64,000 bases of DNA, from positions 22,176,199 to 22,240,198 of the forward strand of contig NC_045127.1 in assembly GCF_007655135.1 (NCBI RefSeq), read 5' to 3'. Source of the stretch: Punica granatum (taxonomy: Eukaryota > Streptophyta > Magnoliopsida > Myrtales > Lythraceae). Position numbers and translations under genes: made by a program. Under the pieces are notes generated by a model. It did not search any database. It was not told where the DNA came from and worked only from the letters and a program-made list of their open reading frames with translations. Positions 1 to 12,458 of the stretch are shown one piece after another (position 1 is the first letter of the stretch; each line of letters begins with the position of its first letter).

Positions 1-2296
1 GTGGATGATCGAATTTGTCTCGAACTCGATTTTAGGGACTTTTCAAGTTGTTTCAGTTTAGTCCCGGGGTTATTTTCCGTCCTTTTCAGATCTGCCCCGA
101 ATTTAAAAATTCTTTTCAGTCAAGTCCCAGCCATTTTTACCATTTTCCAATCAGTCCTCAAATTTTTCAGAATTTTTTAATCATCCCAAGGAACTTTTCA
201 AGTTGTTCCAGTATAGTCCAGGGGCTATTTTCCGCCCTTTTCAGATCTGTCCCGAATTTTAAAATTCGTTTCGGTCAAGTCCCGGCCATTTTTAGCATTT
301 TCCAATCAGTCCCTGAATTTTTCAGAAATTCCAAACCAGTTCCAAGAACTTCTCACGTCGATTCAGTTTAGTTCCTGGGGCATTTTTCACTTCCCAGATC
401 AGCCCCAAACTTTCAAATTCGTTTCAAAAAAGTCCTGAGACATTTTCAGTAATTTTTACACAGTCCAGAATTTTCAAATCAGTCCCTGAAAACTTTGTCC
501 GAATTTTCAAATCAGTCCCTGTTCTTTTAAATTTGCTCAATTCAGTCCCTGGACATTTTTTAAAGATTATCCAATCCTTTCCTACTTGGATTCCCGGCCG
601 ACAACGCATGTGCCCCGTTTAAATATTTTTATTTTTGTAATTATATGTATATAACATGACAATGTGTGTTCTTTTATGTTCTCCCGCTTCCACGAGTTGG
701 TGTCGTTTTATCGATTACGTTGATATTATGTTTGTTTATGTTTGTATGTGTTTATCGTGATCATGGCGGCACTAATTGTGTAAAATATGTATGTTTATCG
801 TGTTCTTGATCCGTGTTTAAACGCTTTATTTTCTCGTTTTAATCGAAATCTCACACGAATCGGTTTAATAATGCAAACTCGACCTAAAAATCTAATTTTT
901 AATTTCAACATGGTTGGGAATTAGGATTTCCTTCGAACGGTCCATCAATGATCGTCTCGACGGTCTGAAACCCGCATATTTAGAGAATTTGGCTAAACAT
1001 TAATTAATTTAATCAATAATTTCAATGACAGGGTAATTGTGACGTTCATGTGGCTAATTAACTCACTTGGCCCTAACATTTTTGCACGAATTGGTAATAA
1101 ACCGGTAACACGCGTCGATAGGTTGCAAACATGCGTTGGTGCTCTTCTCAAAACTTGCAAATTTTACAAAACCCGAGACATGTGGCTCGATGTGATATGG
1201 ACATTTAGGAAGGACTTGCGCGTCTTGACTCGAGGCCTCACCTGATTTCAAGAAACTCAGGTCGGGGCGTGAAAGTTCTTCTTAGATCACTTCCGGATAG
1301 ATTAACCGATCCTTCGGTTTTTTTAGGGTTCTTGACAACCATGGAAGGTCCAGGAGATCGGTTAGCGCCGGTCATAGGCCGAGGTGGCTCGTACCGCGTA
1401 GTCTCTCTTTTCCGAAAATAATTTTCACCTCAAGAGAAAAATCGTCTATTTGCAACTTAGCGACACCCCTAGGGTTAGAATGAGAGAAACACTACGCATG
1501 TACTCACTTTGTCTGCTTTAGGGTAGGATTTGCATGCTAATATATCTCGGTTAATAATCGGTTAATTCACGTAAAATCGGCAATAACAAAACCTCATTGT
1601 TTGTTTATTTGTGCCCGCTTGTTACATTATTGCACTTGTTTGTTATGCGGATCGAGCCCGATCCTTTAGGATACGATCCATACGGGGTCCAACGCCCCAA
1701 TCGTAGGTCACGGGGTCTAATTCCCTTACACTGAGCGTGCATCTTAATTTCAATTCGAGTCTTTTCAAACCACACGGTGACCACGAGTGGAATAATAACC
1801 GAACGCGAACCGACCGGGATTCGGTTGTTGTAATTTGTACTTTATTTATTTGAGAGAATAATGTAAGGGTTATGTTGTACATTTATTCATGTAAGAATCT
1901 CGATCGGAGAGTGGACGGTCGGAGTGTTTTTTCGAATTTACGGTGTCAAAACGCGTAAGATGAGCGGAACTCAATCAATCGGTAATTAAATTAAAATGGA
2001 AAACCTAGACAAACTAGAATACCGATAGGGCGTGCGAAATATAGGCTCGCATGTAACAGAACCCCCAAATTCAGAACCTCGAGTTTCGTAGACCGTATGC
2101 TTTAGCAATTAGGTGTACCCCGTACCCCTAGACCCGGGTAACTTGCCGGCCCTCGACTTTCGAGTCTTAAAATGGCAAGTGGCGACTCATTCTCACGTGC
2201 GTCCGTCGCGCGTCCTCGGAAAGGTGGACACTCCCAAGCCGCGTCGCAGATGCACGCGCACGCGTACCCCGACGAGATAAAATTCGGGTGCGCACA
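1..2296 (+). mobile_element. 5' LTR of element E1 (3' part only)
   Basis: This stretch aligns with about 9774-12458, the 3' LTR of the same element, through to the shared end GGGTGCGCACA. A tRNA primer site follows immediately, which makes this the 5' LTR; its beginning lies before the window. Spot comparison with the 3' LTR suggests roughly 5-12% mismatches, so the insertion is not recent. It lacks a 384-bp segment that the 3' LTR has at 11280-11663. No protein gene is seen; the short ORFs here are fortuitous. Confidence 0.85.
38..500 (+). repeat. Tandem repeats of about 155 bp inside the E1 LTR
   Basis: The phrase ACTTTTCAAGTTG recurs at 38 and 193, with a diverged third copy near 347, giving a period of about 155 bp. 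Each unit also contains shorter CAGTCCC-type sub-repeats separated by AT-rich stretches. The same array is seen in the E1 3' LTR (about 9810-10330) and, reversed, in the solo LTR (about 44730-45420). It is therefore an old structural part of this LTR family. Confidence 0.75.
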
Positions 2297-2299
2297 GCT

Positions 2300-2318
2300 T
2301 GGCAACTCCACTGGGGAC
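2300..2318 (+). other. Primer binding site of E1 (tRNA-Arg type)
   Basis: TGGCAACTCCACTGGGGAC starts a few bases after the LTR end at 2296. It differs at one base from TGGCGACTCCACTGGGGAC, the complement of a plant tRNA-Arg 3' end used by TAT/Ogre-type gypsy elements. The E2 counterpart is at 42617-42634. tRNA identity is from memory, not a search. Confidence 0.8.
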
Positions 2319-2939
2319 ACTTAAAGGGTTCGGGCTCGATCCCGCTTGCTTTGTTTGCTTGTTTATTTACTGCTTTCTGCAATTTCCCGCTTATCTACTT
2401 TACGCACTTTTATTTCCCGCACACGCATTGCATATCATACTAGCTTCAGGTACCTATGGGTCGCGTCCCACGATCGATATTAAGAAACACAAGTTAGATA
2501 GGGGTTCCGAGTAAGGGTACGTCGCACAGTTGGACTGTCAATTAGGCCCCCAAAGATCCCTGCCCGATTTCAAGGAATTGACACCCTTGAGTCGGGAGCC
2601 CCCATCCTTACGTAGCACGGTCCTTGTAGTGCCAAGCCCTGCATCGTGCTATGCCTCCATGCTAGCCTCCAACCTGGCTTTAGCAAACTATTATTTGGGT
2701 CGGCCTACGTGTCATTTGAGTCTTTCTTATTTTCGAGAGAGATGTACATGTACTTTGAATATTAAATCGTTGGCATTTATTTTCCTCAAGCATGCATTGC
2801 ACAATTTTTCAAAAAGCTAAGGGGTCACTCATATCGACGAGTCCTAAGCCGGTTTCTTGTCATCTTGGTAAGAGGTGTCGCGCTCGGCCTCTTGTCTGCG
2901 TCTTGACCGCATCTTGCCATCGTTAAACGGCAACAATCG

Positions 2940-3114
2940 TATCTGGACTAGTCTTGCACATAGTTAACCACGACTACGTCACCGCCTTCATTAGAGACAT
3001 CCCTCTACTAGCCACTCGCCGGATAGACTGGAACTTCCTTGAAGTCGCTTCATTCTGGAATCTCGTCAACGCAGTCTTCGACGTCCAAGGCATTGAATCC
3101 ACATCAATCATTTA
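2940..3114 (+). pseudogene. Remnant of a DUF7745-like retroelement ORF
   Basis: The frame through 2963 reads VNHDYVTAFIRDIPLL, then RRIDWNFLEVASFWNLVNAV and FDVQGIE before a stop at 3112-3114. From memory this resembles plant DUF7745 proteins (pattern PLL..RRIDW.FLE...FW...NAVF..QG.E), which are encoded by repetitive elements and resemble plant mobile domains; their function is not established. Beyond the MITE at 3124-3415, frames with KKDEEL and RRDQELAQANTALE (about 3560-3690) look like a coiled-coil tail of the same ORF. No continuous ORF remains. A profile search would be needed to confirm the family. Confidence 0.5.
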
Positions 3115-3123
3115 AGGATATTA

Positions 3124-3415
3124 GGGTGTGTTTGTTTTTTAAAAAATTTTCAACTCAACTCTACTTGTCTTCAATTCAACATCACAATTATTACTTTTTT
3201 TTTTAACCATTCAATTCAATTTTAATATTAAATTCTTTCAACTATTCATTACTTTTTCACAATTCAACAACATAGTCATTACTTAATCATTACTTTCTCT
3301 CAATTATTTATTACTTTTTCACACTTTTTCTCATAATTCAACAATACAATCATTACAAACCAATTAAAATCAAAACTCAACTCAACTCAACTCAAATCTA
3401 AATCCAAACGCACTC
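3124..3415. mobile_element. Tourist/hAT-like MITE inside E1
   Basis: This 292-bp AT-rich segment begins GGGTGTGTTTG and ends CAAACGCACTC, giving imperfect terminal inverted repeats of 11 bp. It also has CAACTCAACTC-type subterminal repeats. It has no coding capacity and splits the DUF7745-like remnant. The flanks are TTA on the left and TAG on the right, so the target duplication is unclear and the superfamily is not settled. Confidence 0.6.
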
Positions 3416-6400
3416 TAGACCCTTATCTAGCCGCACTCAAGGATCTCATCGAACCTTCATAAAGCAAGGCCGGCACACCTATCAGGGCATCTTCCTCCTC
3501 AAATGTAGCCGCCTTGGTCAACTCACCAGAATCAGAATCGAGACAATTTATCTTCGCCGGATATAGCCAAGAAGGATGAGGAACTCACAGACCAGCGTCA
3601 ACTTCGAGGAAATTCGCAAGTGCCTACATCGAGCTTTCGAGACGTGATCAAGAGTTGGCCCAAGCGAACACTGCCTTGGAGAGGTCTCGGCCCAGGACCG
3701 GTGCTTTCCAAAGCGGCGTAGGCTCGCGCCCAGAGCGCAGTGGAAAATCGACCTAGGACTTCAATTTCAAAGCCTGCATTGTACTTTGAACCGTCTTAGT
3801 CAATGTGAATGACCTTATTAGTATTTTCAAAACTCATGCATCGCCCGTATTCTGTTCATTTATTATTTTGCAGCTACCACACATTCCCACATGACAGGTG
3901 TGTCGTGTTAAATTTCTTCGGTAGACGACCTGCAGTCTTCACCATTCCTCTACGCCTATAGACAACGTGTCCCGACACGTTTCTTGGCCTATCCTGTGCA
4001 TGTCCCTCAGTGCAACAGAGTGCGTCACTAGGCGTCGTGAGAGCACATCTCTCCTTACCCATGCTAAATCCTCAGCATACGTCCCTCAGTGCGCTCGCAT
4101 GACGCCAACCAGGCAGTCCGCTCCCCTTCGATTAAAACTGCAGATAGCTCTTCTTGCTCTTTCATTGTTTTTCTTATCCATTGCAGGAAAAACCCAATAA
4201 GAAGGCAGCCTGAATACCGAATGTCTAGGATCAGGGCAGCAAAATTTTCTCAGCTAACCCCCGGGATTTCGACAATGAGGGCCGACCCTCCCTCCACGAA
4301 AGATCACAGGCAACAGCTCCGACGAACAGAGCACGTCCTAGCCCATCCGCCACGGGGCTTCCAGCACGATCACATTGCCGATCGAAGAATGGGCCTAACC
4401 CACCCTTCGCTATGGCCACTAGCCTGCTACCGGGGCAACACGCACTCTCCTTCAAATGCTCTATTACATTTATTTGCATTCACAAAAGGGCTCCCGGCAT
4501 GAGCGAACTCTTCAAGGGGCGCTAGGACAGTCCCAAAGACGCCCTATTGGTTCTGTCGGACCTGTTTGACTTGCCTGTCCTCATGGGACCCGGCTCCTCG
4601 AGCCTTCCCTAGGACGACTGCGCATGCCTACCCGCAACCAGGGAAAGTACACTTATGCGGTCCCCAGTCATAGCCTAACCACTCTTGAGTGGAAATGACC
4701 GAACTCCCGAAATTGAGTGTCCCCTACGCAGGGCACCCCATGGGTCGTGCGCTGGACGAGAGAAATTCCCATGGGTCAACCTTATATTCTTACCACATAT
4801 TCCACCGCATAGTCGCCTAATTCATCATCCTTTTTTTCATCCTTCACAAGGACACGCCAGTCGCAGACGAAGAGCGATGTACGGGTTCACACCTCCCTGA
4901 GAACTCCTATCGGGTCTTTCTTCCTATACTTCAGCAGGGAAGGGCTCGACAAGGAGGTACCCCCTATGAAGCTGAAGACGGAAGCGTCCGAACGAGCCGT
5001 ATACCTTCAGCGCAAATGTCTCAATCGACAAACAAGCATGCCTATCGGCTTCGAGAGCACATCTCTCCAGCGTTCAACTGATGCTGGAGCCACAAGTATG
5101 ATCGGGGACGATGATTGCACAAGGTGCCCACCACAGGTCACATACTCCCTATGATAATTTTGCATTTTCTTTTTCTAGACAATAGCGGAAATTACTTGTA
5201 AAGTGTGCAAGAGCGAAGAATATGTAGTTCGACTTCCAAATGCATAAGACAAGCCTCTAGATCCAAGTCTCCACGGGGCAAAGCAAACCTAAGCGGCCTC
5301 GGCGATGCAAAGTCGATGATTTTTAAACATACACACGGGGCACAAAATAAACCATAGCTGCAAGAAAAAAGTAGAGCGAAAAGAAGCGGGAAAAACCTGT
5401 CAATGAAGAGGGAGAGAAAAGACGCGGGAAAAACCCGCCAATGAACAAAACAAGGCACCGCTGAGATATAAAACTCCGGCACCGCCAATTAGAAGAAATC
5501 AACAAACCCCGACAAAAAGGAGAGCAGTAGACGCAATTCCTCGACGGAGACAGAACACAACGCACTCGAAGGTCGAATCCTTCGAACCCTTTGCCCTTGC
5601 AAACTTGAGAGATAAAAGAATTAAGTCCGCTAGGTCGAAAACCCCCTTTTTAGGGGCGGCCTAGACAAAAGTTAAGGCAAAAGAGAGGCACGACTAGAAA
5701 CCCCTTGAGGGCGGCCGTGACAAAAGGAGAGTTCATCCCTTTTAGGTTGAGAGGTACAGCCCCGAGGTGGGTGACCGTAGCAAAAAGAGAGTAAAACGAG
5801 AGATAAATAAAATAGTCACCCCAGGCTCTCGCACACTTCGCGGACCAGGGATCCCCAAGGGAAATGACCAAGTTATCTACTCCAACGCGATCCTCGATCC
5901 ACTCTCCTGCACGACTCAACTGTCCAAGGCAGATTCTTCCTCAAGCACAGCAGGCGACCAAGCACGCAATCTAAGCAGTTCAAGACAGCCAACACCAACA
6001 GAAGGACGGAAGAAAATGAGGGTACATCTCGCTGCAGGTGTGAACCTGTGTATCCTTTTAGCTTGGGACAACGTGCTCCCCATGCTTTCTCTTTTCTCTC
6101 GGTCCATAAATGACTATAAACGGGTCATAGCCACCCTACAATCGGCTACCATAAAGCTAAAATCCTAGACACTCCTCTCCGGGAGTCTAGTCATAACATT
6201 CTAGAAATGACTAGGCCGAGGTCTGACCAAATTTGCACAGAAATCCCCCATGCGGGTCACAAACGTAGTCGCCTTACAGTACCCTGACAAAAAGGGTCAT
6301 AAGCCGACGGGCACGTCGAATAACCAACAGAGCTGCTAGGGCATCATTGAGAATGTATCGATATGCCCATGCATGGCCAACATGAGGCCTTCGAAAATGG

Positions 6401-7274
6401 GATCTCACTCGTATCGCCAAAACAAAGGCTCTTTACAGGCCACCAGACCCGAAATTGAGGAGCACGCGTCGCAAAGACCTCCTTTACTTGTGTTTACACA
6501 TCTCTAGTAACTCACCCGTGACTTACTAATGGTAACAGGATCACATGTACTACAAGCCATGGGAACTACGGCAGACTTTGATTCCCGATCCCTCGGGGTA
6601 TGTAAGCACTTCATCCAGAGCTCGAGTCCTTCATCGCAAGACCAAAGCATCCCCAGCAAACTACAATCGCCCCTGCGACAGAGCCGACATCAGGCAGAGC
6701 AGCGAGCAATTGCCCCAGCAGCAAAGCCGGCCTCCGGCAGATCAAACACACCGCCACCCCAGGGGTAAAGCACCGATAAAGCAACTTCATCACGGCAGCA
6801 ATGCTAGTCTACAGCAGATCAGCACCTTTGGGACAGCATCAGCCTGCACACTCAGCGAGCACCACTGTCCACATGACTAACGAAGAGTTATGCCATTCTC
6901 TACAGGTAAGTCACCTGTGGTTCCCACTCTCCTTCGAGACAAGATAGTTCTCGATCCCGAGAGCCAATCCAATCCACAGCACCGCTTCTCTACGACAACA
7001 TTCACAAGCAATTGGGGCATCCTCGGTGAACACAGCGACCGAACCATTCTCGCCAAGTACACAACACAATTATCTAACAAGCCTTCAATCATGCGACAAG
7101 CGGCAGCCCACAACTTCCGCTTCACCATCTCAGCACAGCCCCGACTAAACATCAAGCAAACCGCCGTTCTAAGTGCCTAGTGCCATCGCCTAACACAGAC
7201 TCCCGCTTCTACATCCCCTACACTCCTTCCTATCAAGATTACATTCACTACTATCCCTGGGCTCTGGCTCAACG
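3416..7274 (+). other. E1 internal sequence without recognisable genes
   Basis: Apart from the coiled-coil-like traces near 3560-3690, I recognise no conserved domain. The ORFs here are 60-140 codons and lack family motifs. A stretch near 4085-4200 resembles the reverse strand of E2 near 41700-41760, including a polypyrimidine-AG stretch that could be an old splice acceptor. The region ends at the minisatellite at 7275. Confidence 0.5.
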
Positions 7275-7875
7275 TTTACTGCTTTCAGAAATTCGAGTCC
7301 ACATTTACTGTTTTTCGGACTTTGCGTCCAAGACTTCGTGTCCATATTTATCGCTTCTCAGACTTCGCGTCCACGGACTTTGTGTCCACATTTACGGCTT
7401 TTTGGATTTCGTGTCCACATTTACTACTTTTTGGACTTCGCGTCCATAGACTTCGTGTCCATATTTACCGCTTTTCGGACCTCGCGTCCACATTTACCGC
7501 TTTCTGGACTTTGTGTCCACATTTATTGCTTTTCAGATTTCGCGTCCACATTTACTGTTTTTCGGACTTCGTATCCGCATTTACTGCTTTCAGGACTTCG
7601 CGTCCAAGATTTCGTGTCCATATTTACCGCTTTTTGGACTTCGCGTCCACGGACTTCGTGTCCACATTTACGGCTTTTTGGACTTCGTGTCTGCGGACTT
7701 CGTGTCCACATTTACTGCTTTTCGAATTTCGCGTCCATGGATTTCGTGTCCACATTTACTGCTTTCTGAACTTCGTGTCCACATTTACCTTTTACCGGAC
7801 CTCGCGCCCACGGACTTCGCTTCCATATTTACCGCTTTCTGGACTTCGCGTCCACATTTATTGCTTTAAAGGTTT
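7275..7875 (+). repeat. Minisatellite before the E1 3' LTR
   Basis: About twenty degenerate units of roughly 28-30 bp follow the pattern GGACTTCGTGTCC then ACATTTACTGCTTTT. Some units carry an extra 14-16-bp half copy (GGACTTCGCGTCCA). Every unit can form a short hairpin, GGAC/GTCC around a five-base TTCGY loop. Long ORFs across it (7322-7978 and others) are repetition artefacts. Its location just upstream of the polypurine tract matches the hypervariable 3' untranslated regions described for TAT/Ogre-type plant retrotransposons. Confidence 0.9.
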
Positions 7876-8057
7876 CATCCCTGCATTTGCTGTTTTGAGT
7901 TACAAATTCACACTGTATCGCTTCCTTGCCATGACTCATTTGTCTTTTTTCTCCCACAAAGAGGTCCGTTGCATCTGAGAGAATGTCCAGATGGTCGTCA
8001 AGACCAAACGGGTGCTTCCCATGATATTTGGCTACACCCTCAATCCGAGCACGCAAC

Positions 8058-8072
8058 CAAAGAGGGGAAAGC
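8058..8072 (+). other. Polypurine tract of E1
   Basis: AAAGAGGGGAAAGC directly precedes the 3' LTR start TGTCAACACCC. E2 has the near-identical AAAGAGGGGCAAAC on the minus strand at 36985-37001, next to its own 3' LTR. This tract primes plus-strand DNA synthesis in LTR elements. Confidence 0.8.
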
Positions 8073-8787
8073 TGTCAACACCCAATTTTGATCCACTGGC
8101 TCCAGAGGAGCAAAATCGTCATTTTGCCACCCATGAGGGAAGTATTTCCAATTAATGATTCGAGTATTCATGACTTTTCAGAAATAGCACATTTTCTTAA
8201 TTTAACACCAATTTTATGATTTTTCAAAAACGATGCTATTTGGGACAACTTTGGATTTCGCGTACATCGACGTTAATTTTAAAAAATCCGGGACATTTTA
8301 TCGCACAATATTGATCAACAAATTTTTCTGAGCACAATGCCGATCCCGGATCATTTTTCTTGGACATCCAATTGCAAAGACAAGAATTTTAATCTCCACG
8401 CGCGCTAAATTCGAATTTTCGAATTTCTAAAAATAAAAAAGGACAAAGAAAGGACAAAGGGGCAGGGCCGTTCAGAGCCGATCAAACGGCTCTGACCGAC
8501 CCTAACCCGTTTAAAAAAAAAAATTCAATCAGGGGCAACGGTCCCCCCTCCCCCCATTTTTTTTGTCCTTTTCTTCTCTTCTTCCTTCTATTCTTCTTCT
8601 CTCTCCTTCTCTTTCCTTTCTTCCGGCTTCCATTTACAAAAATCGAAGAAAACCCTAATGGACTCGGCACGGAAACCCTAGTCGCAACATTATTCCATCC
8701 ATCCAAAAACCCTAGACGCTCCCTCTCTCTCTCGGCTTCTTCGACCTCAAGAAAACCCTAACGAAGAAAAAACCGAAGCTCCGGTTC

Positions 8788-8821
<34 letters not shown>

Positions 8822-11800
8822 AGTTCACGGATTCTCCCGAAGAAAAACCCTCAGCTTGAATGGCGGAACCCGCTCTCAGCTCGGACGCCATTTCGACCCT
8901 CAACTCCGACATTTTCTCTCGAAACAAATCACGACCCATAGCTCACGAATTCTCTCAAAAACCCGGAGCTCGCTCTCGCTCCAAGACCCGGCAGCTCGCC
9001 CACGACCCAACCCCCACAGTTCCCTCGCCGAACCCTCAGCTCGGATGTTGGTTTTCGCCCACAGCTCGCGCACTCTCTTTCTCAACCCGCTCTCCTTAAG
9101 CTCCAGACTTGTCCGTGTACTGCCCACGGCCTAACTCCCTAGCCGAACCCGTAACTCCTCCCGTAGCTCGACTCCCTAGCTCTCTCTACCTCCTCTCGCC
9201 CTCACGCTCTTCCTCGCCGAACCCTCAACTCGTCCTCAGCTCTCCCTCAGCTAGCTTTCGCTCGAAGATTCTCGGCCTGTCCCTCAGCTCACTGAACCCT
9301 TAGCTCGGCCGATTCGCCCATCTCCGGACTCCCTCAGCTCACCTCTCCTCCTCGGCTCCCCTTCAGACACTAATCGGGTCGGTTTCCTTTATTTTTAGGA
9401 TCGTACAGAGAACGCTTGGAGCAACCAGGACCGTTGGCGCCGACCCAGTCCAGCAGTCCGTGCGGTCCAGCAGTTCGGCCCAGTCTAGCAGCGGCCCAGC
9501 CCAAACATCCGGCCCGGCCCAGCGGCAGCCATCTAGCCCGACCCAGCAACAGCTAATTCCACTCGGCCCAGTCCAAATCCCAGCAGGCCCGTTCGGCCCA
9601 ATCCTCCCTCAGCAGCCCAACTCGTCCAGCATTTTTATTTTTTTATTTACAGAATCACCCCTCAGCTTCCCGAACTAGGTAAATTCCCGACTTAGTGGCA
9701 TGTTTAGGGCTCCATTTCTAAATATTAATATTTGCTTGGATGGATATGTTGTGAAATGATCGTTCGTGGGTTGCGTGGATGACTGGATTTGTCTCGAACT
9801 AGATTTTAGGAACTTTTCAAGTTGTTTTTGTTTAGTCCCGAGGTTATTTTCCGCCCTTTTCAGATCTGCCCCGAATTTTAAAAAAAATTTCAATCAAGTC
9901 CCAGCCACTTTTACCATTTTCCAATCAGTCCTCGAATTTTTCAGAATTTTTAAATCACCCCAAGGAACTTTTCAAGTTGTTCCAATATAGTCCCGGAGCT
10001 ATTTTTCGCCCTTTTCAAATCTGTCCCCAATTTTAAAATTCGTTTCAGTCAAGTCCCGATCATTTTTAGCATTTTCCAATCAGTCCCTGAATTTTTCAGA
10101 AATTCCAAACCAGTTCCGGGAACATTTGACGTTGTTTCAGTTCAGTCCCTGGGGCATTTTTCACTTTCCAGATCAGCCCCAAACTTTCAAATTCGTTTAA
10201 AAAAAGCCCTGGGACATTTTTCAGTAATTTTTACACAGTCCAGAATTTTCCAGAATTTTCAAATCAGTCCTGGGAAACTTTTCGAATTTTCAAATCAGTC
10301 CCTGTTCTTTTTAATTTGTTCAATTCAGTCCCTGGACATTTTCTAAAGATTACCCAATCCTTTCCTACTTGGATTCCCGACCGACAACGCATGTGCCTCG
10401 TTTAAATATTTTCATTTTAGTAATTATATGTATATATCATGACAATGTGCGTTCGTTTATGTTTTCCCGCTTCCACGAGTCGGTGTCGTTTTATCGATTC
10501 CGTTGATATTATGTTTGTGTATATTTGTATGTGTTTATGGTGATCATGGCGGCACCGATTGTGTAAAATATGTATATTTATCGTGTTCTTGGTCCATATT
10601 TAAACGCTTTATTTTCTCGTTTTAATCGAAATTTCACACGAATCGGTTTAATCATGCAAACTCGACCTAAAAATCTAATTTTTAATTTCAAGATAGTCAG
10701 GAATTAGGATTCACATCGAATGGTCCATCAATGATCGTCTCGATGGCCTGAAACCCGCATATTTAGAGCATTTGGCAAAACATTAATTAATTTAATCAAT
10801 AATTTCACTAACAGGGTAATTGGGACGTTCATGCGGCTAATTAACTCACTTGGTCCTAATATTTTTGCACGAATTGGTAATAAACCGGTGACACGCGTTG
10901 ATAGGTTGCAAATATGCGTTGGTGCCCTTCTCAGAACTTTCAAATTTTACAAAACCCGAGACATGTGGCTCGATGTGACATGGCCGTCTAGGAAGGACTT
11001 GCGCGTCTTGACTCGAGGCCTCACCTGATTTCAGGAAACCCAAGTCGGGGCGTGGAAGTTCTTCTTAGATCACTTCCAGATAGATTAACCGATCCTTCAG
11101 CTTTTTTAGGGTTCTTGACAACCCTGGAAGGTCCAGGGGATCCGTTAGCGCCGGTCATAGGCCGAGGTGGCCCGTACTGCGTAGTCTATCTTTTCCGAAA
11201 ATAATTTTCACCTCTAGGGCAAAATCGTCTATTTGCAACTTAACGACACCCCTAGGATTAGAATGAGAGAAACACTACGATATTAGGATAGGGATGGGCT
11301 ACCTGTCTAGGCGCAGGTTCATCTGCATAGCCCGCTCTATCGGACCGATGAATTTTTGTTATTCTAACATAGTCTTAGGAAGTTAGTTCGGGTGGATTGG
11401 CTCAAAATACAAATACCGGACTAATTATGTACTTGGTTAAGACAAAAACGAGCAATAACGGGGTAGGCACTAGGTTCTAGGATTTACGGGCAGAATCCAT
11501 ATTCGGCAATAACTTGTAACAACCGTAGTGTCACAACATAAAACAATCCTAAAAGCAACCCACAAACACAAGACTTGACTATAGACGCCACGTATGTTAG
11601 GTCCTCGGAAAATGCCAAATGCGAAATACCTTCCCGAGGCGATCCTTGATCGATTCACACCCTGTACCCACTTTGTCTGCTTTAGGGTAAGATTTGCACG
11701 CCAAGATACCCCAGTTAATAATCGGTTAATTCACGTAAATTCGGCAATAACAAATCCCCATTGTTTGTTTATTTATGCCCGCTTGTTACATTCTTGCACT

Positions 11801-12458
11801 TGTTTGTTATGCGGATCGAGCCCGATCCTTTAGGATACGATCCATACGGGGTCTAACGCCCCATTCGTAGATCACGGGGTCTAATCTCTAACATTGAGCG
11901 TGCATCTTAATTTCAATTCCAGTCTTTTCAAACTACACGGTGAGCACGAGTGGAATAATAACCGAACTCGAACAGACCGGGATTCAATTGTTGTAATTTG
12001 TACTTTATTTATTTGAGAGAACAATATAAGGGTTATGTTGTACATTTATTCATGTAAGAATCCCGGTCGGAGAGTGGACGGTCGGAGCATTTCTTCAAAT
12101 TTAAGGTGTCAAAACGCGTAAGATGAACGGAACTTAATTAAGCGGTAATTAAATTAAAATGACAAATCTAGACAAACTAGAGTATCGATAGGGCGTGCAA
12201 GATATAGACTCGCATGTAACAGAACCCCCGAATTCGGAACCTCGGGTTTCATAAACCATATGCTTTAGCAATTAGGTGTACCCCGTACCCCTAGACCGGA
12301 TAACTTGCTGGCCCTCGACTTTCGAGTCGTAAAATGGCAAGTGACGACTCATTCTCACGTGCGTCCGTCACGCCTCCCCGGGAAGGTGGACACTCCCAAA
12401 CCGCGTTGCAGATGCGCGCGCATGCGTGCCCCGACGAGATGAAATTCGGGTGCGCACA
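8073..12458 (+). mobile_element. 3' LTR of element E1 (4386 bp)
   Basis: It starts TGTCAACACCCAATTTTG after the polypurine tract and ends GGGTGCGCACA, a canonical TG...CA pair. Its last 2.7 kb match 1-2296. The first part has a pyrimidine-rich zone (8560-8640), a CT microsatellite (8785-8821) and a stretch rich in CTCAGCTC-type words (8850-9360) that yields spurious proline/serine-rich ORFs. The following five bases are TGATG; the matching duplication at the 5' end is outside the window. Confidence 0.85.
8785..8821. repeat. CT microsatellite in the E1 3' LTR
   Basis: A run of CT dinucleotides with one or two interruptions. Confidence 0.9.

Larger units (their letters stand above)
2297..8072 (+). 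mobile_element. Internal region of E1, a non-autonomous gypsy-type LTR element
   Basis: This 5.8-kb region lies between the primer site and polypurine tract of E1. I find no protease, reverse transcriptase, RNase H or integrase motifs in any frame, so the element depended on proteins from elsewhere, as LARD-type elements do. Its first few hundred bases match the E2 internal region read on the minus strand. It contains a broken DUF7745-like ORF, a nested MITE and a minisatellite next to the 3' LTR. Clade assignment to TAT/Ogre rests on the primer site and architecture, not on a polymerase. Confidence 0.75.

Noticed and set aside
4685..4900. Small ORF with histidine-rich peptide in E1
   Set aside because: No family resemblance and no support from E2.
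7275..7875. CRISPR-like array of 28-30-bp repeats
   Set aside because: Units are contiguous and degenerate with no unique spacers, and the setting is a plant retrotransposon 3' region.
7322..7978. 218-codon ORF on the plus strand
   Set aside because: It is the translation of the E1 minisatellite, open in several frames because units lack stops.
8856..9303. Overlapping serine/proline-rich ORFs in the E1 3' LTR
   Set aside because: They come from CTCAGCTC-type repeats and are open in several frames at once.
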